Below, piece by piece: positions 50,686-61,503 of a DNA stretch of 64,000 bases. The DNA comes from Emiliania huxleyi CCMP1516 (taxonomy: Eukaryota; Haptophyta; Isochrysidales; Noelaerhabdaceae). Position 1 is the stretch's first letter; the number at the start of each line of letters is the position of its first letter. Below the pieces are notes generated by a model. The model made no database searches, was not told the origin of the DNA, and was given only the letters and a program-made list of their open reading frames with translations. The DNA lies in the NCBI RefSeq assembly GCF_000372725.1, contig NW_005200982.1, positions 1 to 64,000 on the forward strand, read 5' to 3'. The translations under genes were made by a program, and so were the position numbers.

Positions 50686-52474
50686 GGCGCCTCGCGTGCG
50701 CTTGTACCATCTGTGCCTTCCATCTCCCGTGTGACGCGGCGTGCGGGTCTCCGGCGCCGCGGTACCGTGAGGGGGCTCAGTCCCCCGTTATAGGCAGGGA
50801 GTCGTACACTTTTCCTAGGGCCCTGCGACGCTCATCACACTTCACAGCACTTCCCGACGAGATGGGAGACGGTCACCGTCTCCGCCTCTCAGCCTCACAT
50901 CAATGTTCAATCGAGTAAGCAGTACGTCAGTAACAATATCACACTCTATACACCCAGACACGCGCAGGACACTTGCTGCTGCAGCAGCAGCTGCACTGCT
51001 GAGCTGGTGCGGCTGCTGAACTGCTGATTGTGGATACGATTTCTCCGATCACCCCGCCCGCCCGCCCCGCCCCGCCCGCCCGCCCCTCTCCCCGCTTGCC
51101 CGCCCGCCCGCCCGCCCGCCCGCCCGCCCACCCGCCCGCCCGCCCGCCCGACCACCCATTCCCATCACCATCTCACACATACCTTCATATACGTGGCTGG
51201 GTTCACAGCGATTGTAGGTAAATTGAGGGACCAAATCACGGTCGCGGCCTTCCGACTCGCGCCTTCGCCTCACTGGCACTATTGTAGCCCTGGCCGGTGC
51301 GCGTGCGGAGTTGAAGTTCCGGAGTGAAAATTCAAACGCGTTCTCTCACGGTGACCAAAAAATGTCCACCTCAGAGGCACCTCCGGAGGCAGGCCGCCGC
51401 ACGCCGGCGACACAGCTCCAGCTGTCGAACTGACCCGCAGCTCCTCTCAGAGCGGGAACTGTGACGAAAGTTGACTGAGGCGGTTGTCAGGAATCATCAT
51501 ACGGATCACATGGTGGCTCTCTCATGACAGGAGACCGCCCGACCACTCCTGGGTGGCACTGCCACCGGTGTCGCTCGACGTCCTGTCGACAGCGTGCCGA
51601 CAGCGACACAGACCATGTGGGACGCGCCGAGTATCGACCTCTACTGCTTACCCAGCCTTCGAGTGTATCCTGGCTGTGGTCCCACACCCACTGGTGTCCA
51701 TCTCAGAGACCGCAGTGGAGGTCATGAGGGTCGATGGGAGTGCCAACCCCACAATGCCTAAAAACCCAGCCCAGTAGGCGCTCGAGACCTCCTCTCGCTG
51801 CCTACTGTCTCGCTGCCGCGAGGGAGGAGGGGAAGCAAGGGCGGGGGCCGTGGGGGAAGACCACTCCTCGATAGCGATCCCTGCCCATACCCTCCCCGAA
51901 AGGCAAGTATTAGCCTCACGAAACCGAGACCCCTCCCCCCGCCCCGATCCCCCCACCCCCTTGCTCCCCTCTCCCCCCCTCGGGAGGGCCGAAGAGAGGC
52001 GCCCGTGGGGACCCCGCAATTCCCTTCCCCCCTCGGAGGGGGCCGGACGGAGGCGTACCCCGAGGGCCCCGCTCTTTCCTTCGCATAGCGGCTGCCACTC
52101 TTCGGATCGCTGGTCGAGCGACCCGGGGGATGCCCCGCGCGCCTGACCCAGGCGCGAAAACGAATCTGCGAGGCGTGGCCGCTCATGCGGCCCGATGGGG
52201 AGGAGCGGGGCGGACTACGGGGATCGGCTTCACAGCCCTTCCCTGCAGCGAGCCCCCCTCGAACCCACCCGCGCTAGGTCTCGGGTTTGACGCATGCATG
52301 GGTGGGGTCACTCCCGCGAAACTCGTGAACTAGCCGGGGCAGTCGGAGAAGGGGCAACTCCGTGCACTGACGGTCGGCCGTCAGAAACCACGCCTGCGTG
52401 GACCACCTCGAGAACCTACCTCGAGAGAGAACCACAAACACACACACCTGTTCCCCCGTCTCCAGCTCGAAGGG
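50686..52474. other. gene-free region with a C/G-only tract
   Basis: 51053-51152 is a CCCGCCCG-type tract. No convincing gene in the remainder; 51780-52180 is C-rich in patches. A 54-bp stretch near 51521-51600 is not repeated elsewhere that I can see. Confidence 0.45.
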
Positions 52475-53320
52475 ATGCAGAAATTGATGCAGAAATGCGA
52501 CACGAAAAGGCGCGCCACATCCCCCCCCTTGACTGGCGACTCCTCGGCGGCCGGCGGCGTTTCGCGGCGCCGCTGCCGAATGGAGGGAGGCGAGACAGTG
52601 TCGGCGGCGTGGCTCGAGGAGTGGGTGGGCGGCGGCGACTGGCAGCGCGAGTCAGGGCACTCGCCCCAAGCTACGACATCGCTGCTCGAAGCGTCCCCCT
52701 CCGACGGCTTGGGGGCCGGCGTGGAGGAGGAGGAGGAGGACTGCGAGACTGCGCCGGCGACGGTCTCTCGCAAGCGCAAGCAGCCGAGCGCCACCTGCTG
52801 GGGCCAGCTCCTCGGCGGTTGCGGTGCACACGCGCCTGCCGAGCAGGCCTCGTCCGCCTTCCGCCACCACTTCTGCGCTGCGTGCCAGAAAGATGGCGTC
52901 ACCATCCCGGCCTCCCGCGTGCGCGTCGTCGTGAGCGCCGAGCCCCCCCCCGTCAATATTCGCACCGGCGGCGTGTGGAACGTGGACAAGTCTGGGCGAG
53001 TGTCGCAGCAAGGCTCGTGGCCGCCGCACCGCGTCGTCAACCAGACGGCGGGCTCTGCCGGACCGCGGCTGGTGGTGCTGCGGGACGAGACGGACGAGGC
53101 GCTCAAGGGCCTCATCGCCCTCCCCTGCGGGCGCGAGGAGTCTGTGGTGTTTCGCATCGGCCGGACGCTGAACCCGATCACCCTCCCACCGCTGCGGCTG
53201 CCGCCACCGTCACCGACGGCCGAGGAGTTGAGCGCCGAGGCGGCCTTCTGGCGCGTCTTCAACGCGCGAGTCGGACGCGCGCTCTCGCAGGTCGGCTGGC
53301 ACGCCGAGGCCTGCTGCTGA
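52475..53320 (+). CDS. unknown protein with Cys/His cluster
   Basis: 281 residues, ATG 52475 (a later ATG at 52580 is also possible). Order: a Ser/Gly-rich start, a Trp-rich helix (SAAWLEEWVGGGDWQRE), an acidic run, a basic patch (SRKRKQPS) and then CWGQLLGGCGAHAP...FRHHFCAACQKDGVTIP. This Cys/His pattern suggests a zinc-binding module. A globular tail follows (GVWNVDKSGRV, LVVLRDETDEALKGLIALP, AAFWRVFNARVGRALSQVG). It looks like a nuclear regulatory protein, but no family is recognised. Confidence 0.55.
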   Translation: MQKLMQKCDTKRRATSPPLTGDSSAAGGVSRRRCRMEGGETVSAAWLEEWVGGGDWQRESGHSPQATTSLLEASPSDGLGAGVEEEEEDCETAPATVSRKRKQPSATCWGQLLGGCGAHAPAEQASSAFRHHFCAACQKDGVTIPASRVRVVVSAEPPPVNIRTGGVWNVDKSGRVSQQGSWPPHRVVNQTAGSAGPRLVVLRDETDEALKGLIALPCGREESVVFRIGRTLNPITLPPLRLPPPSPTAEELSAEAAFWRVFNARVGRALSQVGWHAEACC

Positions 53321-54590
53321 GTGGGGCCGAATAGGAGGTGCCGCGGGTCATCGTTGACTCCAGCCGAGAGCGCATGGCATGCCATGAGGGCATGAGCACC
53401 TCCGTCACTGTGACGGTAGATGTAGTTGATCTGCCGAGAGCACTGTGGATGTCCCAGGAGTGAGAGGCGCTGCACGCGTGCCCTCGCCGCCTCGCCCCTT
53501 GTTTTGGGGGGGCGAGAGCGTCGAGCGAGCCCTGGCGCGGTGCTTGCCGTGTGTGTCGGGTTTTTGAGCGCACTTGACTCTTGAGGTTGTCACATGCACA
53601 TGTCAGGTTCACGGTGCTCTCGCGGTGTACATTCATGCCCCTGTATGTCTGTCGGAAGGGCTGCTTTTGTCGTGTCTTTTTCGAGTGGTGTCAGCCCCCC
53701 AGACGCTCAGCGGGCCCTGAGATAAAAAAGCCTCTAACACACCACCTTTGCAACACATGCACGAAACGACCCCGATGAGCGATGACACGCACCCCACCGA
53801 CGAGACAGCGACACCCCATCACACCCCAATTCAGCGCAACCCCCCAACCGCGACGCCGGGGAGGCAGTGCAAACACCCGTACCCGCGGGGCGCTCCGGCG
53901 AAGTGCGCGAGTCGCTGTAAAGTATGAAGGGGGATGACACGTCAGCACTGCGCACTTCGATCTGCTTCGACTTCGTCTTTGTCAGTCTGGGCCCACACGG
54001 ACCACAAGCAGCGCAAAGTTACCTGTCCGTCTCAATCAACGACTTTTTTTCATCGAACAATGCCACCGCCTCGATCTTGAAGCAGGATCGAACGTCGGCA
54101 CATCACCACACCGTCCGCACCACCATCGCTAGCACCATCGGCAAGCCGCGCTCGCCGCTCCGCCGCAGCCGCCTTTAAGGCACGCATAGCGGCAGCACAT
54201 GGTACGGTGCGCATTCTTGAGCAGGCGCGCGGCGCGCGGCGCAAGTAGCGCACTGGCCTGGGAGTAGGCGTGCGTGACATTGATGTGGGACGCGTGGCAG
54301 GTATTTTTCGGGTAAACCTGGACCGGTGCGGGTATACTCGGGGTTTACCCGGAATTGGCCTTATGTCGTCTTAAGTTCAGATACACCACGGGAGCCACCT
54401 ATGCTAAGCGAGATTTCTCCACACACACAAAGTGGTGGGGCAAGGGGGGGCGACCCTCGCATCTCCACACCCGGACACGGGCAGGAGCCCCACGGCATGA
54501 GCAGGCGGACATCGCTTCCAGGGAGGGGGGCGCCCTTCTCTCCACGCCCCACCCTATATGAGAGGCCGGAGAGTGAGTAACTACATCGGC
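53321..54590. other. intergenic with repeat pieces
   Basis: 54005-54067 shares its sequence with 58990-59045 (AAGT.ACCTGTCCG, CAACGACTTTTTTTCATCGAACAATGCC), the 5' leader of the Hint gene. 54382-54411 is an inverse 3'-end scrap of the LINE. 54415-54500 matches 25380-25450. Confidence 0.5.
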
Positions 54591-54710
54591 TCGATGACCG
54601 CGCCGTTGCAGAGGGCCGCGCCTACGTGCGCCTCGCGCGCAAGTATGAACTTGCCGTCGAGCTCGAGCACGTAGTCGCGCGTGAGCGCCAGCGAGCCGCG
54701 CGCGTGCCTG
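54591..54710 (-). pseudogene. Hint-domain gene fragment
   Basis: The minus strand reads HARGSLALTRDYVLELDGKF, then AREAHVGAALCNGAVIEPM, about 40 residues nearly identical to the Hint domain at 60030-60150. It is cut by the gap on one side and by a repeat border on the other. The family's TPDH active-site motif reads TRDY here, so the copy is probably non-functional. Confidence 0.75.
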
Positions 54711-54810
54711 NNNNNNNNNNNNNNNNNNNNNNNNNNNNNNNNNNNNNNNNNNNNNNNNNNNNNNNNNNNNNNNNNNNNNNNNNNNNNNNNNNNNNNNNNN
54801 NNNNNNNNNN
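54711..54810. other. assembly gap (100 N)
   Basis: Exactly 100 N. Confidence 0.99.
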
Positions 54811-55546
54811 CCGGCCCGCATCTGGTTGGACATTCAGGACGCCGCCGCGGAAGGTTCCGCCACCCTCCCCCCTCGATAGCATGTGGTGTGGAGAGAAGGG
54901 CGCCCCCCTCCCTGGAAGCGATGTCCGCCTGCTCCATTCAAAGTGCAAGCACTGGCCCGGTGCACGTGGGTGAGCAGCCTGCCCCTCCCTACCGACAAAC
55001 CAACTCCCGCACACACACAATCGCACTCTGGCCATCGAATGACTCCGAATGTGTGTGCTATCCTAAGACAGAATCTCCGCAGACAGCCAAAACGGGCCGT
55101 GCCGCGTTTGTGGTGTCTTCTCAAGCACTAGCATCCGGGCGCCGCACTCGAGTGGGCGGGTCACATCTATGTGGGCCCAGTGTGCGCACTAGGCGCATAT
55201 GCTAGTGCTATCCTGCCCTATGGGAGGCAGAGGGATGGGGGGAGGGGGGGGCAGAGGTAAGGTGGGGTGAGACTGGGGAGGACCTCAGAGGTCCTCCATG
55301 GGGGTGGGGTCCGGCTCGAACAGGTCACAAGTGACGCCGTTCCCGCCATCTCCGCCGACGCCGTCGCCCTTGTCCGCCTCGGAGGCGGAGGTCATGATTG
55401 GCTAGACGAGCGGCCTACCTCCAACAGGGAACGCGTGGAACCTGCCCCGCCGCCTCGGTGGGATTGTGGGCGCCGACAGACAGCCTTCTCTCCATCACCC
55501 TCGCCCAGGGATCTAAGGCGCCATGTGTGTGAGTGAGTGTGAGTAC
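54811..55546. other. repeat-derived region, no gene recognised
   Basis: 54935-55000 is shared with 25440-25540 (CATTCAAAGTGCAAGCAC). The remainder has no convincing gene. Confidence 0.45.
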
Positions 55547-56612
55547 ACATAAATAAACAAAGAGCTGGACAAATACCAAATTCCAAATCGCAAACATAGA
55601 AACCCAAACACAGGCGGCGACGTGGCATACGAGCTCATAGGAGAAGGAGGCGCACAACTTCCAAGGACGCACGAGCGAGAAGCACGCACACAGCCATGAC
55701 GATGATGATTGAGCGCGTGAACACCAACTCCCCGGCACAGGCCGTGAAGAGCCGCGCACGCGGGCCGACGATTACGCAGCTGCGTGCCAAGCAGGCCGCT
55801 CTTGTGGCCGCAGCTGAGCTCGCAGCTTCGAGTAACGCCGAGGCGAGTGTGGTAAGGCACTCGCCCGTCGACGAAGCCAAGCGGTGGGCAAGCGGCAAAG
55901 GCCGCAAAGTGGGCTTCTCAAAAGCACGTGCCACCTTCCGTGGCGGCGGCACGGGAATCGCGGCGACGGCCGCGAAGCACGACTCGCTCATCAAGAAGGC
56001 CCGCTGGCGCGGCACCGAACAAATTGCCCGGGAGACTCCGGCGGGCTCTGTGTCCGTAGTGACGATGCCGCACCGCAAGGACTTCGCCTCCGACAAGGAG
56101 CACCAAGTGAAGTTTAACCTGTGGCTGAAGGCGGACGGCTTCAAAAATAAAAACGGACACCAATAAATAAAACGGACACCTCTACTAGGAGATGGGTAAA
56201 AAGGAACAGGTCCCCGCCCTGCGGTCTTTGTGCAGGGTTCTTTGTGGGTGTGGTCGGCGACTAGCCGGGGTCGTCCTAATAAATAAATACAACGGACATC
56301 CCAAGCTAGGGCTGGGTCGAGGACAGACACGTCCCCACCTTTGCAGGATTTTGCAAAAGTGTGAGTACACACACTCACCCACGCATCCGCACTGCTCCAG
56401 GAACGGTCCAGGATGGAAGGGTCTAGGAACGGACCACGCTCGAAGCACCACCGCCAGGTGCTTGTCGAGCTCGGCTAGATCTCGCTCGTTCTCGGCTAAA
56501 TCTCGCTCGTTCTTTTTTTTGGAAAACTGTACCCCATGTCCCCCAATGTACCCCACATTCCGCTGACGGCCTCTATCCCAAGGAAGCCCTCCACTAAGCT
56601 CGTCCGCTCGCA
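55547..56612 (+). repeat. duplicated unit, copy 2
   Basis: Inverse of 44675-45744, with only scattered differences, mostly in non-coding parts (for example a few bases missing near 56395-56415). Confidence 0.9.
55696..56166 (+). CDS. unknown 156-residue basic protein, copy 2
   Basis: Same protein as copy 1 at 45123-45593, ATG 55696, again followed by AATAAATAAAA. No domain recognised. The unit also carries about 450 bp of 3' flank, including the 100-bp block seen alone near 38 kb. It may therefore be a mobile unit rather than an ordinary host gene, but no terminal inverted repeats or target duplications were found. Confidence 0.65.
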   Translation: MTMMIERVNTNSPAQAVKSRARGPTITQLRAKQAALVAAAELAASSNAEASVVRHSPVDEAKRWASGKGRKVGFSKARATFRGGGTGIAATAAKHDSLIKKARWRGTEQIARETPAGSVSVVTMPHRKDFASDKEHQVKFNLWLKADGFKNKNGHQ

Positions 56613-56783
56613 CATATGCAGAACAGACATCAAGCCTGGGCTAAACCAGGCGTGATTGATGGAACCACGTCGGTGAAAAACGAAAAATTGCCCCTCCGCG
56701 AGACCTCGATAGAGTAGCGCTGAAGGCGCTCTTTTTGATTGAAAATAGTACCCCACGTTCCCCGACGGCGCTCGCGTCCTGCC

Positions 56784-57803
56784 ATGGACACGCCAGCCTC
56801 TGCGCGTACGAAGCGCTCCTGGACGGCCCAGGCCGCGCTCCTCCTGTTCGCGGCTCTCCTGCTTGTCGGGCGAGCCAGCGTCGGCGAGAGGGCAAGCGAG
56901 ATGTATTGGGACACGTCAGAGATTTACGCACGTGACGAGCGAACCGATCGCAGCGTGAGGATGGCGTGTCATCCCATGTACGGTTGGCTGGAGAAGCCGC
57001 TGAACCTCATGGTCCACGATGTCGTCGACGACATCCCAAAGAAACCACGTCTCGCGAAGGTCCCGTTCGATGCAGTCATGAGAGTCGGAGTGGTGGAAAC
57101 CGACATCACGGATCTCCAGATCAGAGACATCAAAATAGATGACGTTAGCTTTATAGATTGCAGAACGGTGAGAGACTTCGCTCCGATGCTGCCAAGGGCG
57201 CTCCCCAACGTCGTCAAGGTCCACGTGCACGGCATTCGCGTCACGGTCGATATGGCGTACGATTCGCGCGGCTTGTTGGGGTTTGGCGCAAGCGCTGGCA
57301 AGGCACGATCCACCGTGAAAGGGGAGATGAAGCTCACCTTGGCCTTTCTCGCTTTCGACGACTGGCACGTGTCTTCCTGCGCGGGCAATTTCACGGTGGC
57401 AGACACACAGGTGATCGGCGAGGGCTTGGGCGAGCTTGCAGTGCCAGTGCCGAACGCGCTTCCCTTCGCCTCAATAATGTGCTACGGCCTTGGCGCGGTG
57501 ATGGATTCCGGGCTGGTCGGCCTCACGCTGGAGGGAGCACAGGACACACGCTACGAGGGCAAGGAGGCAACCTTTCGTGGAGTCGTGCCGATGGTCAACG
57601 AGCGGCTGAGCCGGATCGCGCCCGCGGTCCGTGGGACAGCGCAAACCCTACACGTCGACCTGCGGGACTCGGTCCACTGGGTTGAGGACAAAATGCGGGA
57701 CTCGGTCCACTGGGTTGAGGACAAAATTCCTTGTCTTGGTCTCCTCCGCTCCTGCCATCCGCCACCTTCGCCGCCGGCGCCACCAGAGTGGTTGTGGCGC
57801 TGA
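56784..57803 (+). CDS. secreted TULIP/BPI-like lipid-binding protein
   Basis: 339 residues, ATG 56784, with a signal peptide (SWTAQAALLLFAALLLVGRAS). The body has the alternating beta pattern of BPI/LBP-type lipid-binding proteins: FDAVMRVGVVETDITDLQIR, DIKIDDVSFID, VKVHVHGIRVTVDMAYDSRG, KGEMKLTLAFLAFDD and GNFTVADTQVIGEGLG. An 11-residue segment (RDSVHWVEDKM/I) is duplicated by a 33-bp tandem repeat near 57662-57727. The C-terminus is short and proline-rich with a Cys pair (CLGLLRSC). Likely an extracellular or vacuolar lipid-binding protein; ligand unknown. Confidence 0.7.
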   Translation: MDTPASARTKRSWTAQAALLLFAALLLVGRASVGERASEMYWDTSEIYARDERTDRSVRMACHPMYGWLEKPLNLMVHDVVDDIPKKPRLAKVPFDAVMRVGVVETDITDLQIRDIKIDDVSFIDCRTVRDFAPMLPRALPNVVKVHVHGIRVTVDMAYDSRGLLGFGASAGKARSTVKGEMKLTLAFLAFDDWHVSSCAGNFTVADTQVIGEGLGELAVPVPNALPFASIMCYGLGAVMDSGLVGLTLEGAQDTRYEGKEATFRGVVPMVNERLSRIAPAVRGTAQTLHVDLRDSVHWVEDKMRDSVHWVEDKIPCLGLLRSCHPPPSPPAPPEWLWR

Positions 57804-57973
57804 CAGCAGTAAACGCTCCACATGAAACGCTCACAGACACTGAAAAGCATGCTCAGAAGTCTCTCACACTATGTGTTGACTCTCTCAGTAAAGTGTAGGT
57901 GAGTCTAGAGGAGAGATGGGGAAAGGAGCTGTAGTTTCAGAGAGTTTGACTAGCTTTGAGTCAGTTTCATACT

Positions 57974-58440
57974 TTAATACGCCGTCACGTGTTCGCCCGG
58001 TCCCCGCTCGCGTCCAGCTTCTGCCGCGCGTCTGCGTGGCAGCGCTTGACACTGACGAGGGTTCGTCTCGCTGACCACGAGCATCTTCACCGCCCCTCGG
58101 TGGGCGAGCCGACTCAGTTGCCAGTCAACATGCTCGGCGCCCGTGTACCTATCCACAAATTTGGCGGTGATCAGACCGCTCCCGACCTCCGCTCGACGGA
58201 AGGGTGGCGGCGGGTGCACCCCGAGTTGGCAAAGGCGTCAAGGAGGCGCCTGGCGCCGCGGCTTCCCCGCAGCACGTAGCAGCCCAGCCACACATTTGGC
58301 ATCCGCGGCTCGCCTGAGGCGAGAGAGGAGGGGTCGTCACTTGAGGAAGCGTCTACCCGCGAGCGCACACGACGCACGGGCACGCGGCAGGGCCCTCCAC
58401 GCCACCGCCGCATTGGCAGTGGCAGGGCCACCGGGCGCGA
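57974..58440 (-). CDS. possible unknown protein, frames uncertain
   Basis: The minus strand reads PRMPNVWLGCYVLRGSRGAR then LLDAFANSG, followed in another frame by FRRAEVGSGLITAKFVDRYTG and RGAVKMLVVSETNPRQCQA up to a stop at 57974. The amino-acid make-up looks coding. A frame change near 58220-58240 means either a short intron or a damaged gene. Family not recognised. Confidence 0.3.
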
Positions 58441-59040
58441 GCGGTGCGGCGTTGTTCAGCGCCGCGCACTTCTCGCCGCCCCGCTTTGCCTGACATCCAC
58501 ACGAGGCATACCATGCACTTTCCTCGTCCGCTCGCGCTTGCCGCGCCGCATTGCGCCCGACTATGCCGCCGCGAGCAGCACGCCTAGACCCCCACGACGC
58601 CTAAGTATTGCTCACGGAACCCGCCGCCTCACCTCACCACCCCCACCACGCGATGCGCCCTCTCTCGCGGCGCGAGCGGCTGTAACCCCCCTCGGCCTCG
58701 CACCGCTTGCCTACTCCCGCTCGCAGGTACAGCCGCTGCCATCGAGGAAGCCGCGAGACGCGTCCGCTGCTGCCCATTCCCCACCCTTGTCCCGCGCAAC
58801 CGCCCTCCCTCTCTTCTGGCAAGAGAGCGACCCGCTCTCGCTTGCTCGCCAATCGCCGCCCGGCTCCAGTCCGAGCGCCGAGGACGCGAGAGAGCGCGCC
58901 GGCGGCCTCGTCTCGACCGTTCAGGTGCTTTCATCTTTGTGCTTTTTTGTGCAGCCGCCGTCACTGATTTCTTTTTATCTAGCGAGGCTCCGCGCAAAGT
59001 CACCTGTCCGGCTCAACGACTTTTTTTTCATCGAACAATG
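58441..59040. other. upstream region of the Hint gene
   Basis: C-rich, no gene recognised. The last 55 bp form a leader (CAACGACTTTTTTTTCATCGAACA) also found at 54036-54060. Confidence 0.45.
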
Positions 59041-60563
59041 CCGTCAAAGGTCCGACCTGTGTGTGGGCACTGCCTGCGCTCGGCACCGGGCACCGCACTG
59101 CTTTTGCTCGCCTTCTATGCCGCCGTCGAGGCCGAGAAGCCCGAGGGCTGGACCAAGCTGAAGTACAAGCTTTGCTTGCTGGACCTGGCCAGCGCCAAAC
59201 TTGACTAGAAGCTCCTCATCGGGAGCATGGCGACGTTTGCGGAATCTAGGGCTAAGGATGAGGATACTCTAGCGACGACGAATTTTTCGTCATACCCAAA
59301 CGGAACCGATATCAAAGCTCGGCTGGAAGCAGCATTGGTCGAGAAGAAGATTTCGGACGCCGAGTACGTTTACAAGCACATCGAGGTCTCTGAGTGTGCG
59401 CCGACGGAGGCCAGCGAGGAAACGGCAGACGCCTGCCTTGCCCTCGACCTCTCGGGGGAGAAGTACCTGCGCATGTTTGATAATTACGCCAACGCCACCA
59501 AATATGCACAGTGCCCGGAAGAAATGTGCAACTGCTGCTGCGTTTCCCTCGCGGATGTGGACACCTGCGTCACCCAAAGCCAAGCGGCGCTCAAAGATCT
59601 GGCGATCTGGGACAAGGGTGAAGATACGTCGATGTGCGGCTACGCCCCGACGCCTACGCCTACGCCTACGCCGACTCCGACACCTGGTGGCGGCGGCGGT
59701 GACGATCCCTGCTTCTCTCGCGACACGTACGCGTGCCGCCTCCTCGACCCCAAGGCGCGCTCCCTAGGGGGGGAGGGGGACTAGGGAGGAGGGCATTGGC
59801 ACCTTTGCCCCTCCCCCCCCCCCCCCCGGACCCCCCCCCCCCCCAGGCCCCTGCCGCCGAGGCGTACGCCCAGTGCTTCCTCGGCGCCGCCGGCGACGCG
59901 GCGACGCGCGCCCCCATGTCCGAGCTCGCCGCGGGCGACACCGTGCTCTCCGACGCGGACACCGCCGCGCGCGTCGTCGTCAACCAGCACAAGATCGAGG
60001 AGCAGGGCAAGGCCTCGCTCCTCATCACGCTCACGCACGCGCGCGGCTCGCTCGCGCTCACGCCCGACCACGTGCTCGAGCTCGACGGCAAGTTCATGCC
60101 TGCGCGCGAGGCGCACGTCGGCGCGGCCCTCTCCAACGGCGCGGTCATCGAGGCCATCTCGCACTCGCGCGGCGGCATCATCAACCCCATCACCGCCACC
60201 GGCAAGATCCTCGCGGCGGCAGCCACCGGCGAGCCCGTGGTCGCGGCGACGGGCAACGAGTGGCTCGCCGACGTGATGCTCTCGGCCTACCCGAAGTACA
60301 CCCTCTCGTACACGCTCGCGGCCGCCTTCCCCGCCGCGGTGCAGGCCTACTACGACGGCGCGCTCGAGCCGCTCTTCACCGCGGCCGTCCCGCACCTCAC
60401 CAAGATCAAGGCCGCCGCGCCGGCGCCGCTCGTCGGCGTCATTCTCGTGGCGGGCGACGCGGCGCTCGCCACCGGCCTCGCCGCCTACTCGCTCGGCCTC
60501 AAGGGCGTCGCCACCCTCGCCGTGATCGCCGTGGCGGCCGCGCGCAAGGGCAAGAAGCCGTGA
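59041..60563 (+). CDS. hedgehog-type Hint domain protein, one in-frame stop
   Basis: ATG 59041 opens with a hydrophobic leader (APGTALLLLAFYAAVEA). The frame runs on through a single TAG at 59206 to a Cys-rich N-domain (CPEEMCNCCCVSLADVDTC), a (PT)n hinge and CFSRDTYACRLLDPK. A GC-AG intron (59755-59846) full of C- and G-runs follows. The second exon is a Hint module: CFLGAAGD.A...APMSELAAGDTVL, HARGSLALTPDHVLELDGKF (TxxH catalytic motif), GGIINPITATGKIL and ATGNEWLADVML. It ends in a hydrophobic Ala-rich tail. Hedgehog-type Hint modules self-cleave. The TAG means a start at 59227 without leader, a sequencing error, or a recent stop. A fragment of a paralogue lies at 54.6 kb. Confidence 0.75.
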
Positions 60564-61503
60564 GGCGCGTGCGGCCTTGCTAGCCGTCGGAGGTATATGT
60601 AGCCGCTGGGCGGCGCAATAGTTGCCTCCACATGTCGGAGAGAGGAGAGAGGTGCAAGGAGGGAGTTGAGGGGGCGCAGGGCCGGCTCGAGGATTCGCAC
60701 TGCTCATACTTCTTCTGGGAGGACGACGAGTAAGAGGACGAGGAAGAGGTTGACCACCTCGCAGAGGCACGGGTGTGGCTCAAGCTGGCTGGGCTTCCAA
60801 CGACCGAGACGAGACGCGAAGAGTTCCGTGCGGAGCACGGAGAGGATCCGGTGTGGTGAGGAAGAGCCTGCATGCGACACCCTTGGGTCACGCCGCACAT
60901 ACACACCACAACATGTACATGTACATGTTTCGAATATTGTGTATCTTTGTATTTGTAGAGACAGAGTATGAAGGTACGGCTCTAATTTGACGCCCCCCCC
61001 CTGGGGCCCTGGTCCCTGTCGTTGTCCCTGTTTCTGGCCGAGTGCGCGCATGTGGCTAGTGCCATTTCACTGTGGCACAGCTCGCGTTACAAAACCTTGA
61101 TTTGACCATTTGCGCCATTTTGTCCCTCTCGGTGCCTTACAGAGGCAGCTGCGACCCCGCCGAGTGGACGGGCGCACACGGCAGGTGGCGCGGAGTGCCA
61201 CCGTCCACTCGGCGGGCTCGCAGCTGCCTCTGCGCGTCCTGGGGAGGGACAAAATTGTCGCCGCCGAAGGCGACTCGACGCCACCGAGATCGGAGATCAA
61301 GCTCTGACAGGTCGCACGTCGCTCCTTTGACGCCGACGTGACTCACCCGTGCAGATCACATCATGACACGGTCTCGACGCTCACCACTCGGAACCCCCCG
61401 CTCCGCGCACGGCCTCCTCACCCCCACTCCAAAGTTACGCGACTTTTTTTAGAGGCGCTTCACCCCTGGACAGAGGACGCACAGACAGTCGAGGCGCTTC
61501 ACC
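60564..61503. other. intergenic with a 150-bp hairpin
   Basis: 60910-60935 is ACATGTACATGTACATGT. A hairpin at 61141-61171/61200-61231 has a 31-bp stem with one mismatch. It is part of a longer imperfect palindrome reaching the TTTTGTCCCTC words at about 61118 and 61255. MITE-like. Confidence 0.6.

Larger units (their letters stand above)
54501..54946. repeat. inverted repeat fl. a Hint fragment and an assembly gap
   Basis: About 47 bp (GAGCAGGCGGACATCGCTTCC...) at 54503-54549 are the inverse of 54890-54940. Between them lie a Hint-gene fragment and a 100-N gap. Confidence 0.8.

Noticed and set aside
51030-51230. PARPPARPPARP proline-rich protein
   Set aside because: Encoded by the CCCGCCCG low-complexity tract; no start context or flanking coding signal.
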